In this document: in pieces, positions 43,272 to 50,174 of the stretch
How the letters are laid out: the number at the start of each line of letters is the position of its first letter
Numbering within the stretch: position 1 is the stretch's first letter
NCBI GenBank assembly: GCA_020636435.1
Contig: JACJXX010000001.1
Span: 3,613,001 to 3,677,000, forward strand
Origin: Lewinellaceae bacterium
Lineage (GTDB): Bacteria; Bacteroidota; Bacteroidia; Chitinophagales; Saprospiraceae
Reading direction: 5' to 3'
DNA: 64,000 nt
Notes under the pieces: model-generated
Told to the model about the DNA's origin: nothing
What the model saw: only the letters and a program-made list of their open reading frames with translations
Databases searched by the model: none
Position numbers and translations under genes: made by a program

Positions 43272-44615
43272 ATGGCAACACCGCGGACGGTTGCATTTTA
43301 CACGCTAGGCTGCAAACTCAATTATTCCGAGACTTCCTCCATCGGGCGGCTCTTCGAAGGGGCCGGCTACACGGAAGTGGGCTTCAAGGATGGGGCAGAC
43401 ATATACGTCGTGAACACTTGTTCGGTAACGGAATTTGCCGACCGGAAATGCCGGCAGATCGTGCGCCGGGCCCTGAAGTACTCCCCGGAGGCGAAGGTGG
43501 TCGTAGTGGGCTGTTACGCCCAACTGAAACCGGAAGAGATTGCCGATATTGAAGGGGTTGACCTTGTGCTGGGCGCCGCCGAAAAATTCCGCATACTGGA
43601 CTATGTCGAAGAACTGAGCAAAGCGCCGGGCAAGGGCATGGTCCGCGCCGGCGAGGCAACGGAAGCCCGCGATTTTGTCAACGCTTTCTCCTTTGGCGAC
43701 CGCACCCGCTCTTTCCTGAAGGTACAGGATGGGTGCGACTATAAATGCACCTTCTGCACCATCCCACTGGCGCGGGGCCGCAGCCGCAGCGACACGATTG
43801 AGAACGTGGTGGCTAATGCCCGCAGCATCGCTGACAGGGGCGTGAAGGAGATCGTGCTCACCGGCGTCAATATCGGAGATTTTGGAAACGGCACCGAAGT
43901 TATTGAAGGAGTAAAGCCTAAAAAAGAAGCCCTGTTCATCGATCTGATCCGCGAGCTGGACCAGGTGGAAGGCATCGACCGGTTTCGCATTTCCTCTATC
44001 GAACCGAACTTGTGTACGGACGAGGTCATCGAATTTGTCGCTCAGTCGGAGCGCTTCGTTCCCCACTTCCATATTCCGCTGCAATCGGGCAATAACAAAC
44101 AATTGCGGCAGATGCGCCGCCGGTACAAGCGGGAACTGTATGCAGAGCGCGTGGCTAAGATCAAATCGCTGATGCCCCACTGCTGCATTGGGGTAGACGT
44201 GATCGTCGGTTTTCCAGGCGAAACGGAGGAAGATTTTCTGGAAACCTATCGCTTCATCAACGAACTCGACATCAGCTACCTGCACGTATTCACCTATTCG
44301 GAAAGGCCCAATACGCCGGCCTTCGAAATGGAAGGAGTGGTAGATATGGAAGAGCGCCGCCGCCGCAATCAAATGCTGGGTATCCTCAGCGAGAAAAAGC
44401 GCCGCCATTTTTATGCGCAACACCTGGGGCAAAGCCGGGAAGTGCTCTTCGAGCGCAGCAAGGAAAAGGGGAAGATGTCCGGTTTTACCGACAACTACAT
44501 CCGCATCGAGGCACCGCTGCAGAAGGAACTGTTGAATTGCCTGGCGCCGGCAAACCTGCGCCGGATTAATGAAAAGGGGCAGGTGGAAGTGGAGTTGGCG
44601 CCGGTAGAAGCGTGA
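43272..44615 (+). CDS. mtaB: tRNA t6A37 methylthiotransferase
   Basis: 447-residue radical-SAM enzyme that converts t6A to ms2t6A at position 37 of ANN-decoding tRNAs. The N-terminal UPF0004 domain has its three cluster cysteines in YTLGCKLNYSE, VVNTCSVTEFADRKCRQ and VVVGCYAQ. The radical-SAM motif is QDGCDYKCTFCTIPLARG (CxxxCxxC). The C-terminal TRAM region (REVLFERSKEKGKMSGFTDN) is present. The sequence TLGCKLNYSE is characteristic of MtaB rather than MiaB or RimO. It is followed by a repeat-rich gap and lgt. Confidence 0.95.
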   Translation: MATPRTVAFYTLGCKLNYSETSSIGRLFEGAGYTEVGFKDGADIYVVNTCSVTEFADRKCRQIVRRALKYSPEAKVVVVGCYAQLKPEEIADIEGVDLVLGAAEKFRILDYVEELSKAPGKGMVRAGEATEARDFVNAFSFGDRTRSFLKVQDGCDYKCTFCTIPLARGRSRSDTIENVVANARSIADRGVKEIVLTGVNIGDFGNGTEVIEGVKPKKEALFIDLIRELDQVEGIDRFRISSIEPNLCTDEVIEFVAQSERFVPHFHIPLQSGNNKQLRQMRRRYKRELYAERVAKIKSLMPHCCIGVDVIVGFPGETEEDFLETYRFINELDISYLHVFTYSERPNTPAFEMEGVVDMEERRRRNQMLGILSEKKRRHFYAQHLGQSREVLFERSKEKGKMSGFTDNYIRIEAPLQKELLNCLAPANLRRINEKGQVEVELAPVEA

Positions 44616-44654
44616 ACTTTTTGATATGTGGATTTTTGATTAAAGTTGGAGCCC

Positions 44655-44818
44655 CAACCTGCCGGGTTTTCGTGATAGTATCCAGGTTGTTTAACCCGGC
44701 AGCGTTTTTCAGAGTTGCGGCAGGGTGGCTACTGCAGCGTTGTTTCCTTCGAAAATTGTCTTCGACAAACGCTGCCGGGTTCAGCCAGGCAGGATCACTT
44801 CGCAACCCCGGCAGGTTT
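44655..44818. repeat. Nested inverted repeats around CCCGGCAG motifs
   Basis: Outer AACCTGCCGGG (44656-44666) faces CCCCGGCAGGTTT (44806-44818). Inside, AACCCGGCAGCGTTT (from about 44693) faces AAACGCTGCCGGGTT (44768-44782), a perfect 15-bp pair. This fills most of the 337-bp gap between mtaB and lgt; I see no gene there. No target duplication was found. The form is that of a dispersed intergenic palindrome. Confidence 0.7.
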
Positions 44819-44952
44819 AAATTATCCCAGAAGCAGGATAAGGGCAGTCATTTCGCCCACCATCGGGCAGTTTTTTTACCGTCTGTTCAAAATATTCCCT
44901 GAGGTTTAATTAATATTGCCCGAACACATCGTTATTTACCGATTCAAAGCCT

Positions 44953-46119
44953 ATGTACCCCGACCTCTCCTACCTCTTCCACGACCTGATCGGCACGCCC
45001 ATCGACAACTGGCTGTCGATCTTCAAGACCTTCGGCCTGCTGCTGGTACTGGCCATCCTTTCGGCAGCCCTGATCCTGTACCGGGAGCTGAAGCTCAAGG
45101 CCGGGAAGGGCGTTTTTCAGCCGGCGAAGGTGAAGCTGGAATACGGCAAGCCGGCCGGCTGGGGAGAACTTCTATCCAATGCCGCCTGGGGTTTCGTTCT
45201 TGGGTACAAAGGCTTTTACGCCATTCAAAATATGGAGCAGCTGAAACAGGATGCTGCCGGCGTCTTGCTTTCTCTGGACGGAACCTGGTGGACTGGCATC
45301 GCCCTGGCAGCCCTCTTTGCCGGGGGGCGCTATTGGGAGGCCAAAAAGAAGGCCCTGCCCCAGCCCAAAGTGGTAGTAAAAGATGTGTACCCGCACGACC
45401 GCATCGGCGATATTACCATGATAGCGGCCATTTCCGGGGTAGTGGGCGCCAAGATTTTTGCCATTGCCGAAGATATTCCTACCCTGATTAAAGACCCCGT
45501 TGGAACGATCCTTTCCGGTGGCGGCCTGGCGATCTACGGCGGGCTGATCGTTGGTTTTTTGGCCGTCAGCTATTATCTGCGCCTCAAAAAAATACCCTTA
45601 TTGCCCGTGCTCGACGCCGTAGCCCCGGCGCTCATCATCGCCTATGGCGTCGGCCGCCTGGGCTGCCATCTGGCCGGCGACGGCGACTGGGGCATCGCCA
45701 ATACGCTATCGCAGCCGGGCTGGTGGTTTTTGCCCGACTGGCTGTGGGCGTACGACTATCCTCACAATGTACTCAACGAAGGGGTGCTCATCGAAGGCTT
45801 CGACGGGCGCTACAACCATCGCCTGGTTCCTCCGGTTTTTCCTACCCCCGTCTACGAAACGATTGCCGCCTTGCTGATCGGCGGCATCCTGCTGGGCCTG
45901 CGCAATAAAGTATCCGCCTACCCGGGCATGCTCTTCTTCATCTATCTCATCTTCAACGGCATCGAACGCTTCTGGATCGAAAAAATCCGGGTCAATCCGG
46001 AGTATACTAACCTGGGCATCACTTATACGCAGGCAGAGTTTATTTCTGTGGTGCTCTTTCTGATTGGGGTGGCTGGGGTGGTTGTGCTTTGGCAGAAGAA
46101 CAAAGGAGCGGAGGCATAA
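44953..46119 (+). CDS. lgt: Prolipoprotein diacylglyceryl transferase
   Basis: 388-residue inner-membrane enzyme that transfers diacylglycerol from phosphatidylglycerol to the lipobox cysteine of prolipoproteins. Several hydrophobic helices are visible. The family core GGGLAIYGGLIVGFLAVSYY and the Lgt signature AYGVGRLGCHLAGDGDWG are present, with a final helix near ERFWIEKIRVNPEY. The protein is roughly 100 residues longer than typical proteobacterial Lgt. The extra length includes a long N-terminal section (residues about 1-140) and a loop after DGDWG (LPDWLWAYDYPHNVLNEGVL). A lipoprotein gene lies nearby but on the opposite strand. Confidence 0.93.
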   Translation: MYPDLSYLFHDLIGTPIDNWLSIFKTFGLLLVLAILSAALILYRELKLKAGKGVFQPAKVKLEYGKPAGWGELLSNAAWGFVLGYKGFYAIQNMEQLKQDAAGVLLSLDGTWWTGIALAALFAGGRYWEAKKKALPQPKVVVKDVYPHDRIGDITMIAAISGVVGAKIFAIAEDIPTLIKDPVGTILSGGGLAIYGGLIVGFLAVSYYLRLKKIPLLPVLDAVAPALIIAYGVGRLGCHLAGDGDWGIANTLSQPGWWFLPDWLWAYDYPHNVLNEGVLIEGFDGRYNHRLVPPVFPTPVYETIAALLIGGILLGLRNKVSAYPGMLFFIYLIFNGIERFWIEKIRVNPEYTNLGITYTQAEFISVVLFLIGVAGVVVLWQKNKGAEA

Positions 46120-46123
46120 CCAT

Positions 46124-46525
46124 TCACTCCAGCTTATTCATCTTCCGAAACTCCTCATCCCTGGGTTCCCAAAGCTCGATCTTATTGCCCTCCGGGTCCA
46201 GGATCCAGCCGAATTTGCCGTACTCGTATTTCTCTGGCTCGCCAACGATTTCCACGCCTTCTTCCTTTAGCACGGCGAGCAAGGCATCCAGGTTCTCCAC
46301 CCGGTAATTGATCATGAACGGGGACGGGCTGGGCGCATAGTACTGCGTGCTTTCGGGCATGGCGCTCCATACCGTGTAGCCCGAATCGCCCTCCTGCCCC
46401 CATTGCAGGACGATGTAGCCATCGGGGGTGGCGGGAAGCCCGAGGTGCTTCTGGTACCAGGCCTGCAGGGCCTTGGGGTCTTTGGCTTTGAAGAAAATGC
46501 CGCCGATGCCGGTTACTCTTTTCAT
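46124..46525 (-). CDS. VOC/glyoxalase-fold family protein
   Basis: 133 residues from the ATG at 46523-46525. The pattern TGIGGIFFKAKDPKALQAWY, then LGLPATPDGYIVLQWGQEG and at the end FGWILDPEGNKIELWEP is the vicinal-oxygen-chelate fold with two beta-alpha-beta-beta-beta modules. The Glu of KIELWEP is a usual metal ligand. Substrate is unknown; lactoylglutathione lyase-like, dioxygenase and resistance proteins all share this fold. It starts 10 bp after the stop of the lipoprotein gene on the same strand, so they form a two-gene operon. Confidence 0.88.
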   Translation of the reverse strand: MKRVTGIGGIFFKAKDPKALQAWYQKHLGLPATPDGYIVLQWGQEGDSGYTVWSAMPESTQYYAPSPSPFMINYRVENLDALLAVLKEEGVEIVGEPEKYEYGKFGWILDPEGNKIELWEPRDEEFRKMNKLE

Positions 46526-46535
46526 GGTTAAGGTT

Positions 46536-47285
46536 TTATAGTTCTTCAATGATCACGTAAATGTCGGAGCCGAGATAGGAATTGTCCATCCGGTTGTACC
46601 AGTGGCGCATGCGGGGCAGCTTCATGCCGCCCGCCTCCGCCAGGCCGTCCAGGCGGATGTACTCGCCGGCCCCTTCGGCGGCGTAGCCATAGCCGAGGAG
46701 CTGATAGTTGTCCGGATCGAAGTAAACCGCCCATTCCTCGCCTATGACCGGGTCGTTGAAGCGAGCGGTGATGCGGAGGGCCGGTTTGCCGCCGAAGGTG
46801 TCCTGCCCGGTTTCAGGCAACAATTGCACCTCCGGAACGTGCAGGCTCATGGGCATGCCGTTGAGCAACCGGTAGAAATTCCGGTAGCCTTGGGTCCGCT
46901 CGCATTCCAGGCGGTGCAGGCGGATGGTTGCCGTGTCCTCCGGGCTGACCAGCACGCTGTCCACCAGGCTATAACAGCTATCCCGAATGATGCCCCGGGT
47001 AACCAGCGTATTGCCATAGCGCCGGTTGATGGCGAAAGTGGCTTCGGTGTTGTTCAGGAATACCTCGCTGAGGCGCTCCGGGTTCTGGATGCGGGGCTCG
47101 TCGATGACGAAATGGAGGGCCGCGCCGGGCCACTTGTCCTGCGGGTCGTGGAATTGGATGCTGCGCTGCAGGACTTCGCCGGCGGAGGGGGGTGCCTGCT
47201 GCTTTTCGCTGCCCGGTTGATCCGTGCAGGAAAAAAGACAGGCAAAGGCGAACAGAATAGAAAGCGATCGGGCGGATTTCATCAT
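46536..47285 (-). CDS. Lipoprotein, DUF6503-like
   Basis: 249 residues from the first Met of an MM pair (47283-47285), which gives a clean lipoprotein signal (MMKSARSLSILFAFACLFSC, lipobox L-F-S-C). The mature part holds GEVLQRSIQFHDPQDKWPGA, DTFGGKPALRITARFNDP and EWAVYFDPDNYQLLGYGYAA, a beta-rich pattern I associate with DUF6503 lipoproteins of Bacteroidota. Role is unknown. It probably sits on the periplasmic face of a membrane. Upstream, family A copy 3 begins about 75 bp before the ATG. Confidence 0.8.
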   Translation of the reverse strand: MMKSARSLSILFAFACLFSCTDQPGSEKQQAPPSAGEVLQRSIQFHDPQDKWPGAALHFVIDEPRIQNPERLSEVFLNNTEATFAINRRYGNTLVTRGIIRDSCYSLVDSVLVSPEDTATIRLHRLECERTQGYRNFYRLLNGMPMSLHVPEVQLLPETGQDTFGGKPALRITARFNDPVIGEEWAVYFDPDNYQLLGYGYAAEGAGEYIRLDGLAEAGGMKLPRMRHWYNRMDNSYLGSDIYVIIEEL

Positions 47286-47362
47286 AAAGAAAAACTGTCG
47301 GGCTGAACAATCCATTGTTTCACTCGCAAATTAACGGAAATAGGAGGTTGTTCAAAGTTTTA

Positions 47363-47521
47363 GGCACTAGGAAAGAGTAAAGTGTTCAATTATGGGGCAG
47401 TGATTTTTGTGCCAGGCAAGGCGCGAAGATCGAGGATAGCCTAAGCTACCTGAGTGATGAGCAACGCAGCATGGCGCAAAAAGGACAAGCCAGAATGGAC
47501 AGTTTATTCTTTCCTAGCGCC
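47363..47521. mobile_element. Family A miniature inverted-repeat element, copy 3
   Basis: A 159-bp copy with left end GGCACTAGGAAAGAGTAAAG and right end complementary to GGCGCTAGGAAAGAATAAAC, flanked by TTA at 47360-47362 and 47522-47524. Internally almost identical to copy 2. It separates the lipoprotein gene (start) from the end of the next minus-strand gene. A short frame over it (MMSNAAWRKKDK...) is also seen in copy 1 and belongs to the element, not to a host protein. Confidence 0.88.
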
Positions 47522-47571
47522 TTATACCACCTATTTAGGCCTTTGGATGAACCCTACAGGCCGCCGTGCCG

Positions 47572-48033
47572 CTAACAGCCCGAATTCAATTCAATCTCAT
47601 GATGGGGCAGCGAATATTGTTGATCAACCGTCATGAAAATAATCCGGTCCCCTTTTTCGCATTTTTTCAGAATATCTTCTAACTGCACCTCCAGAAGCGC
47701 TTTTTCTGAATACATCCAGATGGTATTGGTGCGGCCATTCTTGATGGCCACCCTGAAAGCGATGTTTTTGGCCGGTACGGGTGTGTTGTCGCTGTCAGAC
47801 GATGTTATGGTAGCGACGGATAGGGTCCCTTTCATGCCCTGTTCCAATTTGCATTTTCCTTTTGGAGAATATTCATCGACCAATAACTTACCTTTATAGA
47901 GGATGGCTGCGCACTCCTTATAATTGGGGTAAGGAAGCGCCGAGAAGAACACGTCCATGGATGATTGGGTTCCGGAGGATAGAGAAATGGAAATAAAGAG
48001 CAGGGTGGAGAAAAATAGTTTTGCAGGTTGCAT
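47572..48033 (-). CDS. Secreted hypothetical protein, GldM-C-terminal-like
   Basis: 153 residues from the ATG at 48031-48033, giving a signal peptide (MQPAKLFFSTLLFISISLSS). The rest, with KECAAILYKGKLLVDEYSPK, NIAFRVAIKNGRTNTIWMYS and KKCEKGDRIIFMTVDQQYSL followed by PHHEIEL, resembles the C-terminal beta-domains of GldM-type proteins. The resemblance is from memory and weak. Three cysteines could form a disulfide. Function is unknown. Confidence 0.6.
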   Translation of the reverse strand: MQPAKLFFSTLLFISISLSSGTQSSMDVFFSALPYPNYKECAAILYKGKLLVDEYSPKGKCKLEQGMKGTLSVATITSSDSDNTPVPAKNIAFRVAIKNGRTNTIWMYSEKALLEVQLEDILKKCEKGDRIIFMTVDQQYSLPHHEIELNSGC

Positions 48034-48180
48034 GAGTACTTTTTTTGTCAGATTATTGAAAAATAGTTGTCCCTGCAAAAATGGGTGGAATACTTGTCAG
48101 AAGCTATAAAGTATTGTAAAACAATGTAAACGAAATGTAAAGGAGTTTAAGTTTTTTGTGAAGTAAAGTAAATTGCAGCC

Positions 48181-48504
48181 ATGAAACCAATCCTCTTCGT
48201 CATTTTATGCCTGGGGCTCTGTGCCGGGTTAAGTTTCGTGAACCTCAGCACTACGACTTCCGGGGCGGACGAGAGGTTCTCCGGCCGGGTCAATTTGGCC
48301 TTGCGGCAGGCCGGGCATCAATTGCTCAAACTAGTGCCTGGCGAAGTCAATATTTTGTTTTTGATTAGCGATATGCTTAAATTTGCCAATTATGTAAGCG
48401 GAATGTTTTTGCATAACAAGGTGTTGGGGCAAAAGACGCTCATATTAACAGCTACTTGTAACCCTTGGAAAACAAACCTAAACTTGGAATATGGACCCTC
48501 ATAG
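48181..48504 (+). pseudogene. Truncated small secreted protein gene at an insertion boundary
   Basis: The first about 57 codons look native: a signal-type start (MKPILFVILCLGLCAGLSFV), then ERFSGRVNLALRQAGHQLLK, with GC content like the neighbours. From about 48350 the sequence turns abruptly AT-rich and the reading frame continues into arbitrary residues before stopping 14 bp inside the methyltransferase gene. I read this as the 5' piece of a host gene cut off by arrival of the methyltransferase segment. The missing 3' part is not seen on the other side. Confidence 0.55.
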
Positions 48505-49537
48505 GGAAAACATCCGATTTATAGATTTATTCTGTGGAATAGGTGGCTTCAGGGTCGCTTTTGAAGAAGCTTGTGAAGAGACAGGAATAAAAGCCCAATG
48601 CGTATTTTCGTCAGACATCGACACATTTTGTCAAGACTCCTATGAGGCTAACTTTGGTGAAAGGCCTCATGGAGATATTACCCAAGTAGACGAGAAAGAA
48701 ATCCCAGGCCATGATATTCTCTTTGCAGGTTTTCCTTGTCAACCTTTTAGCATAATTGGACAAATGAAAGGGCTTGACGATACCAGGGGGACACTTTTTT
48801 TTGACATTGCACGAATCATCAAAGAAAAACAACCAAAAGCATTTATACTTGAAAATGTTAAACAACTCGTTGGGCATGACAAGGGTAAAACGTTGAAAGT
48901 TATTCTAAAAACACTAAAAGAACTTGGCTATCACGTTCAATATAGCGTCTTAAATGCTTTAGATTATGGACTCCCTCAAAAAAGAGAACGTGTTTTAATT
49001 GTTGGACATAAAGAACCAATTATGTTCACATTTCCAAGCCCGATTAAACCCTACAAACCACTTATTGAAGTATTAGAAAATAAAGTTGATAAAAAACATT
49101 ATGCTTCAGACTACATAAGGCAAAAAAGAAAAGAAAGTCATAAATCTTCCTTTTACCCTTCGATTTGGCATGAAAATAAGTCTGGAAATATTTGTTCTTA
49201 TCCTTTTTCATGCGCATTAAGAGCGGGCGCTTCATATAATTACTTGCTTGTTAATGGAGAGAGGCGACTGACTCCAAGGGAAATGCTTAGGCTTCAAGGT
49301 TTTCCTGATTGGTATAAAATAGTTGTCAGCGATAGTCAGGCAAAACGTCAAGCGGGAAATGCTGTCCCAGTAAATATGGTAAAAGCAGTTGTTCAAAAAC
49401 TTCTTCCTTTGATAGTTGTTCCCATCCGTGTATGCAGCCGGGTTATCCGGCTGAACAGACAGACGGGAACCAACAACGAACAACAAACACCCCTCAATAC
49501 TTCTCACTCACCAACACAAAAGCCGGCGGAACATTGA
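48491..49537 (+). CDS. Orphan DNA cytosine-5 methyltransferase
   Basis: 348 residues. Motif I RFIDLFCGIGGF (SAM binding), motif IV GFPCQPFS with the catalytic Cys83, motif VI ENVKQL (121-126), motif VIII QKRERVLIVG, motif IX RLTPREMLRLQGFPD and motif X QAGNAVPVNM are all intact and in order, so the enzyme should be active. The target-recognition region (about 190-260) is short. GC content and codon use (many A/T-ending codons) differ strongly from flanking genes, pointing to recent transfer. No restriction endonuclease is adjacent. The last about 35 codons, from VPIRVCSRVI onward, lie in an intergenic hairpin and overlap the next convergent gene by 44 bp, so the native C-terminus may have been replaced. 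Confidence 0.93.
   Translation: MDPHRENIRFIDLFCGIGGFRVAFEEACEETGIKAQCVFSSDIDTFCQDSYEANFGERPHGDITQVDEKEIPGHDILFAGFPCQPFSIIGQMKGLDDTRGTLFFDIARIIKEKQPKAFILENVKQLVGHDKGKTLKVILKTLKELGYHVQYSVLNALDYGLPQKRERVLIVGHKEPIMFTFPSPIKPYKPLIEVLENKVDKKHYASDYIRQKRKESHKSSFYPSIWHENKSGNICSYPFSCALRAGASYNYLLVNGERRLTPREMLRLQGFPDWYKIVVSDSQAKRQAGNAVPVNMVKAVVQKLLPLIVVPIRVCSRVIRLNRQTGTNNEQQTPLNTSHSPTQKPAEH
49415..49478. repeat. Hairpin repeat at the 3' end of the methyltransferase gene
   Basis: GTTGTTCCCATCCGT faces a similar GACGGGAACCAACAAC around a perfect inner stem AGCCGG-GTTAT-CCGGCT (49436-49452). The following ACCAACAACGAACAACAAAC is shared with the repeat at 12231-12314. It marks the right edge of the AT-rich methyltransferase segment and encodes that protein's unusual tail. 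Confidence 0.6.
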
Positions 49538-50048
49538 GGGCCACGAAGTTCACATCGACATTTCCAAAAACGCTCTCGTACAGGCTTTTGGCCAGAAGAG
49601 AATAATGCACCTGAATATACAGGCCGCTTTTTCGAAGATATTGGTGGCAGATACTAACGATTTTATAGCCCAGTTCTTTGGGCAGCGCCACAAAGGGGAT
49701 GGCGGAGATGAAAAAATCTACTTCCTCCGCCCCAATCTTTACCATGTATTCACCCAGTTTTTCGGCTGAATCCTCGACGATGATCAGGCGTTTGTCATTG
49801 ATCTTCCGCAGGCTGTCGCAGAATTTGGGATGGACTTCAAAGGCGAGCAGCCGGGCGTCCGGGTGCATGCTTCGGAGGATGTGCTTGGTGATCACCCCGT
49901 CGCCGGCGCCCAGTTCAACAATCAGGCGGGCATCCTGAAAATTGACGTGTTTGATCATGCCCTTGCAAAGATGCTTGGAACTGCGGGCTACCGTTCCAAC
50001 CGTTTTCAGGTTTTTCAGCCCCTCCCGAAGGAATTCAATATTTTTCAT
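49494..50048 (-). CDS. SAM-dependent methyltransferase (rRNA-dimethylase/phospholipid methyltransferase-like)
   Basis: 184 residues. Motif I is IVELGAGDGVITKHIL, followed by an acidic ribose-binding strand AFEVHPKF. DFFISAIPFVALP occupies the position of the catalytic loop and SGLYIQVHYSLLAKSLYESV follows. The overall pattern (SSKHLCKGMIKHVNF before motif I) matches PmtA-type phospholipid N-methyltransferases and KsgA-like enzymes. KsgA's C-terminal RNA-binding domain is missing, which favours a lipid or small-molecule substrate. Convergent with, and overlapping by 44 bp, the cytosine methyltransferase frame. Confidence 0.8.
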   Translation of the reverse strand: MKNIEFLREGLKNLKTVGTVARSSKHLCKGMIKHVNFQDARLIVELGAGDGVITKHILRSMHPDARLLAFEVHPKFCDSLRKINDKRLIIVEDSAEKLGEYMVKIGAEEVDFFISAIPFVALPKELGYKIVSICHQYLRKSGLYIQVHYSLLAKSLYESVFGNVDVNFVALNVPPAFVLVSEKY

Positions 50049-50174
50049 ATAAGTTAGTTAATGTCGCTTGTCGTGGCTGCTGATGGCAGTGCAAAGAAGT
50101 GAACAATACCTGCCCGCCGCTGGTGAAAAATTAAATATGGGAATAGCATAGGGACTAAAAATACGAGCTTTTTA

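Noticed and set aside
44612..44902. 96-codon frame between mtaB and lgt
   Set aside because: Encoded by inverted-repeat sequence; overlaps the mtaB stop by a few bases and has no conserved features.
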